NCBI RefSeq assembly: GCF_001507645.1
Contig: NZ_CP013909.1
Coordinates: 1,922,001 to 1,986,000 of the forward strand
Direction of reading: 5' to 3'
Source of the DNA: Hymenobacter sedentarius
Lineage (GTDB): Bacteria > Bacteroidota > Bacteroidia > Cytophagales > Hymenobacteraceae
DNA length: 64,000 nt
Positions 46,207 to 54,744 of the stretch are shown here, piece after piece (position 1 is the first letter of the stretch; each line of letters begins with the position of its first letter). The notes beneath the pieces are model-generated. The model was not told where the DNA came from. It worked only from the letters and a program-made list of their open reading frames with translations, and ran no database searches. A program made the translations under genes and the position numbers.

Positions 46207-48024
46207 ATGCTTACTGCAAACCGGAAGAAGTGGGTGGGCTTGATGGGAGTGCTCCTAGCCGGGCTGGCCCTCTTTCTCTGGTGGCCCCGCACACCTGCGT
46301 CGCGCCCGGCTCTTCTGCCCGAAACTTACACCCAGCACCGCGAGGTGAGGCGGCCCCACCGCGGGCGGGTGTTTGACCGGAAAGACTCGCTACTGGCTTA
46401 TACTGAAAGGCGATTCCTGCTCAGCTTCTCACCGCGCCATCCTCTCGATTCGGCCCGTTTCAACCGGCTGTTGGGCTGGCCGGACAGCGCGCTGCAGGCC
46501 CGAGTGGTCGATATCCGGCGCCGGGAATTGCCTATGCAAATTGAGCTAACTTCTTCTGAGGCCGACACCGTGCGCCGGCGCCGACACGAGTGGCCCTACC
46601 TCACGGTGCGCGAGTACACGGCCCGCACCTTCACCGTGCCCGTGGCCGCCCCGGTGCTGGGCTATGCCTACGCGGCCGCTCAGCCGTTTCTGTACCAGGC
46701 GCAGCGGCTGGCCCGCGGCCGCTTCTACCGCCTGCACAACGGCGGCGTGGAAAGCTACTACAACGGGCTACTCACGGGCCGCCGCGGGGCATACCACCCG
46801 CTGGTCGACGCGCTGGGCCGCCCCCACGGCTCCTGGGCGCCCGATACCGTGTACCGCCCCGGCCAGGACCTCCACCTCAGCCTCGATACCGAACTGCAAG
46901 CCTATGCCGAGCGCATCCTGGCCGAACGCCGCGGCTACATTGTGGCCCTGGAGCCCGCCACCGGCGAAATCCTGTGCTACGTATCGGCCCCCACCTACGA
47001 CCCTGCCGTAATAATGGCGCCCAGCGGTGGCCGGGCGCGCCGTGCGCTGCTGCTCAGCCCCGACATGCCGTTGCTCAATCGGCCCGCTACCATGGCTAAC
47101 CCACCGGGCTCAGTGTTTAAGCTGGTGAATGCAGCCGTGGCCATGCAGCTGGGCGCCATCACGGCCAACGCCGCGTTTCCCTGCGACCAGTCGCTTATCA
47201 ATTGCGTGCACCACCACCCCAACGCCCGCAACCTGACCCAGGCGCTGAAGTACAGCTGCAACCCCTATTTCTACCGGGTGCTGCAAACCGTGGTGGAGCA
47301 GGTGCCCGACTCCGTAGCCCAACCCGCCGATACCTGCGCCGTGCGCCACCTAAATGTGGTCACCTGGACGCGGTACGTGAAGTCCTTTGGCCTCGACACC
47401 CTGCTCGGTGTGGACGTGGCCCGCGAGAGCCCTGGCTTCATTCCCACGGCCGCTTACTACGACCGCCGCCTCGGGGCCTGCAACTGGACCTACCGCAACA
47501 TCTACTCGCTCAGCGTGGGCCAAGGCGAAATCAACCTCACCGGCCTGCAAACGGCCAATGTGCTGGCCACCATCGCCAACCGGGGCTGGTACATCACGCC
47601 GCACTTTGTGCGGGCCGTGGGGGCGTCGGGCGTGCCGTTGCCGAAGTTTCGGGAAAAGCACCGGACCCTGGTCGACAGCGTCCACTTTGCCGCACTCATT
47701 CCGGGCATGGTGGCCGCGCTCGGCCACGGCGGCACTGCCGACCTGGCCAATCTGGCCGATGTGGGCATCAGCGTGGCCGGCAAAACCGGTACCGTGCAAA
47801 ACGACGAGGGAGACGACCACGCCACCTTCGCCGGCTTTGCCCCGGCCAATAAGCCGAAAATTGTGGTGGCCGTGTACATCGAAAACGCGGGCTACGGCGG
47901 GCTGTCGGCGGCTCCGTGCGCGGCCCTCATCATGGAAAAATACCTGCGCGGCAAAATCGCGCCCAAGCGCAAGCGCTGGGAGGGGTGGCTGCGCTGCGGC
48001 AACCTGGCCGAGCAAGGGCACTGA
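46207..48024 (+). CDS. Class B penicillin-binding protein (transpeptidase)
   Basis: This 605-residue PBP cross-links peptidoglycan in the periplasm. It has one N-terminal membrane anchor (VGLMGVLLAGLALFLWW), then a dimerisation domain with HRGRVFDRKDSLLAYTERRF, the pattern RGxIxDRxGxxLA of PBP2-like proteins. The transpeptidase domain has SxxK as GSVFK (Ser302, Lys305), SxN as SCN (350-352) and KTGT at 526-529. PBP2/MrdA is the closest type, but the usual mreB-mrdA-rodA neighbours are absent. It is followed by dapF. Confidence 0.9.
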   Translation: MLTANRKKWVGLMGVLLAGLALFLWWPRTPASRPALLPETYTQHREVRRPHRGRVFDRKDSLLAYTERRFLLSFSPRHPLDSARFNRLLGWPDSALQARVVDIRRRELPMQIELTSSEADTVRRRRHEWPYLTVREYTARTFTVPVAAPVLGYAYAAAQPFLYQAQRLARGRFYRLHNGGVESYYNGLLTGRRGAYHPLVDALGRPHGSWAPDTVYRPGQDLHLSLDTELQAYAERILAERRGYIVALEPATGEILCYVSAPTYDPAVIMAPSGGRARRALLLSPDMPLLNRPATMANPPGSVFKLVNAAVAMQLGAITANAAFPCDQSLINCVHHHPNARNLTQALKYSCNPYFYRVLQTVVEQVPDSVAQPADTCAVRHLNVVTWTRYVKSFGLDTLLGVDVARESPGFIPTAAYYDRRLGACNWTYRNIYSLSVGQGEINLTGLQTANVLATIANRGWYITPHFVRAVGASGVPLPKFREKHRTLVDSVHFAALIPGMVAALGHGGTADLANLADVGISVAGKTGTVQNDEGDDHATFAGFAPANKPKIVVAVYIENAGYGGLSAAPCAALIMEKYLRGKIAPKRKRWEGWLRCGNLAEQGH

Positions 48025-48098
48025 AGCGAATTGAGCCGGCGGAACGGTTTCTTTGCAAAATAGATTTTGTACCGGGCGCCTGACGCGCCCTCCCGCTT

Positions 48099-48884
48099 AT
48101 GACCTTCCACAAATACCACGGCACCGGCAACGACTTTGTTATCATCGACGACCGGAACCGGCAGTTTGACGAAACCAACCACGCCCGCATTGCCCACCTG
48201 TGCCACCGCCGCTTCGGCATCGGGGCCGATGGGCTGATGCTGCTGCGCAACCTGGCCGGCTACGATTTTGAGATGGTGTACTTCAACGCCGACGGCCGGC
48301 CCAGTTCCATGTGCGGCAACGGCGGCCGCTGCCTCGTGGCCTTTGCCAAATTCCTGGGCGTGATTCAGGACACGGCGCAGTTCCTGGCCGTGGACGGGCC
48401 CCACGAGGCCCGCGTGGAATCCGACGGCACCGTGCGCCTGAAAATGCAGGACGTGGACCCGCCCCAGGCCGCCGGCCCCCACGATACCTTCCTTAACACC
48501 GGCTCGCCGCACCACATCCGCTTTCTGCCCACCGGGCTCGACGAGCTGAACGTCTTCGCCGAAGGCCGGGCCCTGCGCTACGGCGAGCCCTACGGCGCGG
48601 CCGGCGCCAACATCAACTTCGTGGAGCTGCCCGCCGACCCCGCCCATACCTGGCCCGTGCGCACCTACGAGCGCGGCGTGGAAGACGAAACCCTGAGCTG
48701 CGGCACGGGCGTGACGGCCGTGGCCCTGGCCGCCAGCGCCCGCGGGGCTACCTCGCCGGTGCGCCTGCGCACGCCGGGCGGCCAGCTGGAAGTGGCCTTT
48801 GAGCAGCGGCCCGATGGCGGATTCGAGAACGTGTGGCTGAGTGGCCCGGCCGTGCGCGTATTTAGCGGGGAAGTAGAAGAGTAA
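48099..48884 (+). CDS. dapF: Diaminopimelate epimerase
   Basis: DapF converts LL- to meso-diaminopimelate for lysine and peptidoglycan synthesis without a cofactor. The 261 residues contain HKYHGTGNDFVIIDDRN at the start and the two catalytic cysteines in SMCGNGGRCLVAFAK and LSCGTGVTAVALAAS. The product would supply the DAP used by the cell-wall enzymes encoded nearby. It lies 74 bases after the PBP gene and 42 before the GNAT gene. Confidence 0.97.
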   Translation: MTFHKYHGTGNDFVIIDDRNRQFDETNHARIAHLCHRRFGIGADGLMLLRNLAGYDFEMVYFNADGRPSSMCGNGGRCLVAFAKFLGVIQDTAQFLAVDGPHEARVESDGTVRLKMQDVDPPQAAGPHDTFLNTGSPHHIRFLPTGLDELNVFAEGRALRYGEPYGAAGANINFVELPADPAHTWPVRTYERGVEDETLSCGTGVTAVALAASARGATSPVRLRTPGGQLEVAFEQRPDGGFENVWLSGPAVRVFSGEVEE

Positions 48885-48926
48885 GCGGCGCGCGGTAGGT
48901 TTGCCTGGCCAGCCCCACCACACACC

Positions 48927-49472
48927 ATGACACAGCCCGTTCCAGCCCCCAAGGCTTCTGCTGCTCCCGCCGCCGTGCGCCTGCGGGCCCTTGAGCCCGA
49001 AGACCTGGACTTTTTGTTTGCGCTCGAGAATGACCCGGACATCTGGGCCGTATCCGATACGCTGGCGCCGGTGTCGCGGCATGCCCTCCGTGAGTACTTA
49101 ACGCAGGCCACTGCGGATTTCTACGTAGTGCGCCAGCTAAGGCTTGTGGTGACTACTGAAATTAGCAGCGTGCCAGTGGGCGTAGTAGACCTTTTTGACT
49201 ACGACCCCCTGCACCAGCGGGCCGGGGTGGGCATCACGATACTGGCCGCCGAGCGCCGCCACGGCTACGCCCGGCAGGCCCTCGAGCAGCTGAAAAACCA
49301 CGCCCGCCAGGCCCTGCGTTTGCACCAGGTGTATGCCACTGTTGGCGCCGATAACAGCGGCAGTATGAGGTTGTTTCGCGCGGCTGGGTTCCGGCGGGTG
49401 GGCACCCGGCTGAGGTGGCTGCGCACGCCCACCGGCTGGGCCGATGCCGTGGAATGGCAGTGCCTGCTGTAG
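48927..49472 (+). CDS. RimJ/RimL-type GNAT acetyltransferase
   Basis: This 181-residue protein has the GNAT acyl-CoA fold, with VRLRALEPEDLDFLFALEND at the N-terminus and the acetyl-CoA site around RAGVGITILAAERRHGYARQ and ALEQLKNHARQAL. The next segment, VYATVGADNSGSMRLFRAAG, and FRRVGTRLRW are typical of ribosomal-protein or small-molecule acetyltransferases. The substrate is unknown. A TAGGTTTG octamer at 48896-48903 could be a promoter of its own. Confidence 0.85.
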   Translation: MTQPVPAPKASAAPAAVRLRALEPEDLDFLFALENDPDIWAVSDTLAPVSRHALREYLTQATADFYVVRQLRLVVTTEISSVPVGVVDLFDYDPLHQRAGVGITILAAERRHGYARQALEQLKNHARQALRLHQVYATVGADNSGSMRLFRAAGFRRVGTRLRWLRTPTGWADAVEWQCLL

Positions 49473-49664
49473 ATGGCTGCGCCTGCCGCCCCATCAATAC
49501 GCTTCTATATTAATGGTCTGCAATGCGCCTGACGGAAATATTTAGCAAAGCAAGCTGAACCATATCCTTACTGGAGCTGGCACCGTATAGGGTGGCAAGC
49601 GCCCCGGTCGTCTATCGTGTGTTGGTCCGGTGCGGCGCGAAACATTATCTTCTTGCCGTTATAC

Positions 49665-50960
49665 ATGCCACCATCGTCGACGGTGGAAGTACCCCTGCGT
49701 GCCTCCGCCACCGCTGCCCGGCCCAGCGAATCAGCTGCCGAAACCACTTCTGATTATACCCTGCCCGACTTAGTTTGCTTTGCGCATTTGCACTGGGACT
49801 TTGTGTGGCAGCGTCCCCAGCATTTGCTTTCCCGCTTTGCTCAGTACGGGCGGGTTTTTTATGTAGAAGACGCCTTCTACCACGCCGACGATTTGGTTGA
49901 GCCGCACATCGAAATAAAAGAGCGCGACAACGGCGTGAAGGTGGTAGTGGCGCATTTGCCGCAGCGCCTGCGCCTCGACGAAACCGCCAGTGACCAGGCC
50001 CAGTTTGAACTCCTCAGCCAGTTCTTTAGCGAGCAAAGCGTTACAAAATATAGTTTCTGGTACTACACGCCCATGGCCCTGGGCAAGTCGCGCCACTTCC
50101 AGCCCTTGCTCACCGTGTACGATTGCATGGACGAGCTGGCCAACTTCAAGTTTGCCCACCCCGAGCTGAAGAAACGCGAGCAGGAGCTTTTTCAGAAAGC
50201 CGACCTCGTGTTCACGGGCGGCCACACCCTGTACGAAGCCAAGCGGGAGCAGCACCCCGATGCCCATGCCTTCCCGAGCAGCATCGACAAGGCCCACTTT
50301 GGCTTGGCCCGCGGCCCGCTGGCCGAGCCCGCCGACCAGGCGGCCATTCCCCACCCGCGGGTGGGCTTCTTTGGGGTCGTCGACGAGCGGCTGGATATTG
50401 AGCTGCTGCGCGAGCTGGCTCAGAACCACCCGCAGTGGCAGTTCGTCATCATCGGGCCCGTGGTCAAGATTGACCCGGCTGTGCTGCCCCGCACGCCCAA
50501 CGTGCATTACCTGGGCGGCAAGGACTACAAGGAACTCCCAGCTTACCTGAAGGGTTGGGATGTAGCAACGCTGCTATTCGCTGATAACGAAAGCACTAAG
50601 TTTATCTCGCCCACCAAGACGCCGGAGTATCTGGCGGCCGGCAACCCGGTAGTGAGCACCCCGATTCGCGATGTGGTGCGGCCCTACGGCGACCTGAAAC
50701 TGGTACACATCGCCGAAAACGCCCAGGACTTCGGCGCGGCCATTGAGAAGGCCCTGACCCAGCGCACCGACGCCGACTGGCGCCAGCGCACCGACGATTA
50801 CCTGGCCACCATTTCCTGGGACCAAACCTGGCAGGACATGGTGGACCTGATGCAGCAGCGCCTCGCTGCGAAAACCCCTGATGCGGCCACGGCCGCAGGC
50901 ACCCCACTGGCCGTAAAGGTTTCGGAGGTGACGCCTCCGGCAGCGGCTCCGCGCTTTTAG
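49665..50960 (+). CDS. Glycosyltransferase (GT-B, GT1/GT4-like)
   Basis: This 431-residue protein has a two-domain GT-B layout: an N-terminal half with DLVCFAHLHWDFVWQRPQHL and a C-terminal nucleotide-sugar domain with RVGFFGVVDERLDIELLREL, VHYLGGKDYKELPAYLKGWD and the signature SPTKTPEYLAAGNPVVSTPI. About 30 residues at each end are low complexity. The start at 49665 is chosen over 49617. With the next gene, glf, it probably transfers a galactofuranose-type or related sugar to a surface glycan; that is inferred from context. Confidence 0.85.
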   Translation: MPPSSTVEVPLRASATAARPSESAAETTSDYTLPDLVCFAHLHWDFVWQRPQHLLSRFAQYGRVFYVEDAFYHADDLVEPHIEIKERDNGVKVVVAHLPQRLRLDETASDQAQFELLSQFFSEQSVTKYSFWYYTPMALGKSRHFQPLLTVYDCMDELANFKFAHPELKKREQELFQKADLVFTGGHTLYEAKREQHPDAHAFPSSIDKAHFGLARGPLAEPADQAAIPHPRVGFFGVVDERLDIELLRELAQNHPQWQFVIIGPVVKIDPAVLPRTPNVHYLGGKDYKELPAYLKGWDVATLLFADNESTKFISPTKTPEYLAAGNPVVSTPIRDVVRPYGDLKLVHIAENAQDFGAAIEKALTQRTDADWRQRTDDYLATISWDQTWQDMVDLMQQRLAAKTPDAATAAGTPLAVKVSEVTPPAAAPRF

Positions 50961-51006
50961 CCCAATTATTTTCATTAGCCTTTCCACGCCCATACCCCTC
51001 CGCACC

Positions 51007-52185
51007 ATGTTCGATTACCTCATCGTTGGGGCCGGCTTTGCCGGCAGCGTGCTAGCCGAACGGCTGGCCACCCGCAGCAATAAGAAGGTCCTCGTTATCG
51101 ATAAGCGCAACCACATTGCTGGCAACGCCTACGACCATTATAATGAGGACGGCATTCTGGTGCACAAGTATGGCCCGCACATCTTCCATACCAATTCGAA
51201 AGATGTATTCGACTACCTCGGCAACTTCACCGACTGGCGTCCCTACGAGCACCGCGTCCTGGCCTCGGTAGACGGCCAGCACGTGCCCATGCCCATCAAC
51301 CTCGACACTATTAACAAACTCTACGGCCTGAACCTGACCAGCTTTGAGCTGGACCAGTTTTTTGCTTCCGTGGCCGAAGAAGTGCCCGTCATCAAGACGT
51401 CGGAAGACGTGGTGGTGAGCAAAGTGGGCCGCGAGCTCTACGAGAAGTTCTTCAAGAACTACACCCGCAAGCAGTGGGGCCTCGACCCCTCGCAGCTCGA
51501 CAAGTCAGTGACCAGCCGCGTGCCCACCCGCACCAACCGCGACGACCGTTACTTCACCGATACCTACCAGGCCATGCCCCTGCACGGCTACACCCGGATG
51601 TTTGAGAAGATGCTCGACCACCCCAACATCAAGGTGATGCTCAACACCGATTACCACGAAGTCATCGACTTCATTCCCTTCAAGGAAATGATTTTCACCG
51701 GGCCCGTGGATGAGTACTTCGACCACCAATTCGGCAAGCTGCCCTACCGCTCGCTGGAGTTCAAGCACGAAACGCTGAACAAGGAAAAGCACCTGGCCGC
51801 GCCCGTGGTGAACTACCCCAACGAGCACCCCTACACGCGCATCACCGAGTTTAAGGCCCTCACCGGCCAGGACCACCCCAAAACGGCCATCGTGTACGAG
51901 TACCCGCAGGCCGAGGGCGACCCGTACTACCCCATTCCGATGGCCGAGAACGCCGAGCTGTACAACAAGTACAAGAAGTTGGCCGACGAAACGCCCAACG
52001 TGCACTTTGTGGGCCGACTCGCCACCTACAAGTACTACAACATGGACCAGGTAGTGGCCCAGGCCCTGACGCTCTACAAGAAGCTGACGGAAAAGGAAAC
52101 CGCCGCCAAGCCCGCCCGGCCCGCTATTTCGGGCAGCACGGCCCTGGTCGAAAAGCTGGTGAGCCGTTCGCCCAAGCAGGAATAA
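51007..52185 (+). CDS. glf: UDP-galactopyranose mutase
   Basis: This flavoenzyme converts UDP-galactopyranose to UDP-galactofuranose, the donor for galactofuranose in surface glycans. The 392 residues have an N-terminal FAD-binding motif LIVGAGFAGSVLAERLA, then IAGNAYDHYNEDGILVHKYG, PHIFHTN and the substrate-site block NYTRKQWGLDPSQLD. The C-terminal VHFVGRLATYKYYNMDQVVA is the FAD-contacting end. It lies 46 bases after the glycosyltransferase gene. Confidence 0.95.
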   Translation: MFDYLIVGAGFAGSVLAERLATRSNKKVLVIDKRNHIAGNAYDHYNEDGILVHKYGPHIFHTNSKDVFDYLGNFTDWRPYEHRVLASVDGQHVPMPINLDTINKLYGLNLTSFELDQFFASVAEEVPVIKTSEDVVVSKVGRELYEKFFKNYTRKQWGLDPSQLDKSVTSRVPTRTNRDDRYFTDTYQAMPLHGYTRMFEKMLDHPNIKVMLNTDYHEVIDFIPFKEMIFTGPVDEYFDHQFGKLPYRSLEFKHETLNKEKHLAAPVVNYPNEHPYTRITEFKALTGQDHPKTAIVYEYPQAEGDPYYPIPMAENAELYNKYKKLADETPNVHFVGRLATYKYYNMDQVVAQALTLYKKLTEKETAAKPARPAISGSTALVEKLVSRSPKQE

Positions 52186-52212
52186 CGTAGTACTTCACGT
52201 ACCCATATTCAG

Positions 52213-52253
52213 CTGCCACCCCTGCGCGCCTGCGTTGGGGTGGCAGTTTGATT
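52213..52253 (+). terminator. Terminator-like hairpin after glf
   Basis: CTGCCACCCC (52213-52222) pairs perfectly with GGGGTGGCAG (52237-52246), followed by TTTGATTT. It probably attenuates transcription between glf and the GH1-like gene. Confidence 0.7.
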
Positions 52254-52311
52254 TATGTCTGGCCCAAGCTGAACTCTGGGCTGGACCATTGTTCCACCGA
52301 CCACCTTTGCT

Positions 52312-53697
52312 ATGAACCAACTAGATATCTGGGGCGGCATCGAATGCAGCCACTGCCGCGTGGGCGACACCTATTCTGACCAGCTCACCCGCAACGGCCA
52401 CTGGCACCGGCTCGACGACTTGGACGCACTGGCCGACCTCGGCCTCAAAACCCTGCGCTACCCCGTGCTCTGGGAGCATACCAGCCCCGATACCCCCGAT
52501 GCCTGCGACTGGACCTGGCCCGACGAGCGCCTGCCACGCCTGCAGGAGTTGGGCATCAACCCCATCATTGGCCTCGTGCACCACGGCAGCGGCCCGCGCT
52601 ACACCGCCCTGCACGAAGACAGCTTTGCCACCGGCCTGGCCCAGCACGCGGCCAACGTGGCCCAGCGCTACCCCTGGCTCACGCACTTCACGCCCGTAAA
52701 CGAGCCCCTGACCACGGCCCGCTTCAGCACGCTCTACGGCCACTGGTACCCGCACACCAGCTGCAACCGCACCTTCGTGCGCGCCCTGCTCAACCAGCTC
52801 GAAGCGACGCGCCTCTCCATGAAGGCCATTCGGGAAATCATTCCTAAGGCCCAACTGGTGCAAACCGAAGACTTGGCCCAGGTGCACAGCACGCCGGCCA
52901 TGCAGTACCAAGCCGACTTTGAAAACCTGCGCCGCTGGCTCACCTTCGACGTATTGTGCGGCCGCGTCACGCCCGAGCACTTGTTCTGGGGCTACTTAAC
53001 GGAGCACGGCGCCAGCGAAGCCGAGCTGCAAAGCTGGCTCGACGACCCCTGCCCGCCCCAGGTGCTGGGCCTGAACCACTACCTCACCAGCGAGCGGTTT
53101 CTGGACGAAGCGCTGGGCAACTACTGGCCCTGCCACGAGGCCGACAACGGCCGCCAACGCTACGCCGACGTGGAAGCCGTGCGCGTGGCCAACGTGCCGC
53201 TGGCCGGCGTGGCGAGCCTGCTGCTGCAAGCCTGGCAGCGCTACCAGCTGCCGGTGGCCATCACCGAAGTGCACCTCAACTGCACCCGCGAGGAGCAGGT
53301 GCGCTGGCTGCACTACGTGTGGGACGAGGCCCAACGAGCCCGGGCGCAGGGGGCCGACGTGCGCGCCGTCACCGTGTGGTCGCTTTTCGGCACCTTCGAC
53401 TGGGACAGCCTGCTCACCCGCCAAGCCAACAGCTACGAAACCGGCGTGTTTGACGTGCGCAGCGGCCGGCTGCGCCCCACGCTGCTCGCGAAGCTGGTGC
53501 GCCACCTGGCCCAAGGCCAGCCGTTCGAGCACCCGGTGATGCAAAGCCTGGGCTGGTGGCAGCGCCCCGGCCGATTCGACTTCCAGCCCAGCGTGGCGCC
53601 CACTCAACCACCCGTGCTCAAAGCCGTAAAGCAACGCAAGCTGTCGCGCCCTGCCGCGCGCCTCAACGAACGCGAAGACCTAGAATATGCGGCCTGA
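52312..53697 (+). CDS. GH1-like glycoside hydrolase-fold protein
   Basis: The 461-residue protein resembles family 1 glycosyl hydrolases: WGGIECSHCRVGDTYSDQL, LGLKTLRYPVLWEHTSPDT, the acid/base region FTPVNEPLTTARFSTLYG and a nucleophile-like ITEVHLNC. Such GH1-like domains in other bacteria are, as I recall, found fused N-terminally to an RmlD-like reductase; here they are two overlapping genes. The final 11 bases overlap the next gene in another frame. A cytoplasmic role in nucleotide-sugar or lipid-linked glycan processing is inferred. Confidence 0.78.
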   Translation: MNQLDIWGGIECSHCRVGDTYSDQLTRNGHWHRLDDLDALADLGLKTLRYPVLWEHTSPDTPDACDWTWPDERLPRLQELGINPIIGLVHHGSGPRYTALHEDSFATGLAQHAANVAQRYPWLTHFTPVNEPLTTARFSTLYGHWYPHTSCNRTFVRALLNQLEATRLSMKAIREIIPKAQLVQTEDLAQVHSTPAMQYQADFENLRRWLTFDVLCGRVTPEHLFWGYLTEHGASEAELQSWLDDPCPPQVLGLNHYLTSERFLDEALGNYWPCHEADNGRQRYADVEAVRVANVPLAGVASLLLQAWQRYQLPVAITEVHLNCTREEQVRWLHYVWDEAQRARAQGADVRAVTVWSLFGTFDWDSLLTRQANSYETGVFDVRSGRLRPTLLAKLVRHLAQGQPFEHPVMQSLGWWQRPGRFDFQPSVAPTQPPVLKAVKQRKLSRPAARLNEREDLEYAA

Positions 53698-54586
53698 TTT
53701 CGTTGCTGACCACATTGCCGAGCGGGCCATTCGGCCCCTGCTGATTGCTGGCGCCCACGGCACGCTGGGGCGGGCCGTGGAGCGCATCTGCCACACCCGC
53801 GGCTTGGTGGCCGTGGCCCTGGGCCGGGCCGAGCTGGACGTGACCAGCCCCACTTCGGTGGAAAGCGTGCTGAACACCGTTCGGCCCTGGGCGGTGCTCA
53901 ACGCGGCCGGCTACGTGCGGGTGGATGCGGCCGAGGCCGAGGCCGGGAAGTGCTTTAGCGAAAACGCCACCGGCCCGTCGGTGCTGGCCACGGCCTGCGC
54001 CCAGCGCGACTTGCCGTTTCTCACGTTTTCGTCCGATTTGGTGTTTGACGGGGAGCAGGAAGCGGCCTACACCGAATCGTCGGTGGCCAACCCGCTGAAT
54101 GTGTACGGCCGCAGCAAGCTGGCCGCCGAGCAGCGCGTGTTGGCAGTTCACCCCCGGGCCTTGGTGGTGCGCACCAGTGCTTTTTTCAACGCCTGGGACG
54201 AATTCAACTTCGTGCACTTTGCCCTGCAAGCGGCTCGCAGGGGCCAGCGCTTCGAAGCCGCCGACGACGTGCGCATTTCGCCAACCTACGTGCCCGACCT
54301 GGTGAATGCCTCGCTGGATTTGCTGCTGGACGAAGCCGCCGGCATCTGGCACGTCACCAACAACGGGGCCTGCACCTGGGCCGACCTGGCCCGCATGACG
54401 GCGCAGCACGCCGGGTTGTCGCCCGATTATGTGGTGCCGCGTCCCATGGCCGCTTTCGGCTTGGCCGCGGCCCGGCCCCGGCAAACCGTGCTGGTGAGCG
54501 AGCAAGGCATTGTGCTGCCTTCGCTAGAGCACGCCCTAAGCCGCTGCGTGCGGGAGATGGAACACCACCCGCTGGTGGCTGGCTAA
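53687..54586 (+). CDS. RmlD-like sugar-nucleotide reductase (SDR)
   Basis: This 299-residue extended SDR has the NAD(P)-binding motif LLIAGAHGTLGRAVERI, the RmlD-like segments RPWAVLNAAGYVRVDAAEAE, FLTFSSDLVFDGEQEAAYTE and the catalytic YxxxK as VYGRSKLAAEQ. RmlD reduces dTDP-4-keto-L-rhamnose, but the remaining rml genes are absent here, so the substrate is open. Its ATG lies within the end of the GH1-like gene, in a different frame, suggesting translational coupling or a split fusion. Confidence 0.83.
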   Translation: MRPDFVADHIAERAIRPLLIAGAHGTLGRAVERICHTRGLVAVALGRAELDVTSPTSVESVLNTVRPWAVLNAAGYVRVDAAEAEAGKCFSENATGPSVLATACAQRDLPFLTFSSDLVFDGEQEAAYTESSVANPLNVYGRSKLAAEQRVLAVHPRALVVRTSAFFNAWDEFNFVHFALQAARRGQRFEAADDVRISPTYVPDLVNASLDLLLDEAAGIWHVTNNGACTWADLARMTAQHAGLSPDYVVPRPMAAFGLAAARPRQTVLVSEQGIVLPSLEHALSRCVREMEHHPLVAG

Positions 54587-54699
54587 ACGCGACCAACGCC
54601 GCGCTGCGAACTACGCTGTTCGGAGGGCTGTTATACCTCTCACTCTTCTGCCAAGGTGTCGTAATTTTTGTTTTGGGACGGTTTTAGCGGAAGGCTCCG

Positions 54700-54707
54700 T
54701 AAATTTG
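54700..54707 (+). promoter_or_regulatory. Candidate -7 box for secA
   Basis: TAAATTTG matches TAnnTTTG, 37 bases before the secA ATG. A TTG at 54673-54675 lies 24 bases upstream, somewhat far for the -33 element. Confidence 0.45.
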
Positions 54708-54744
54708 GGGTGCGCCCCGGCGCTATTCGCTAAAAAACTACCTG

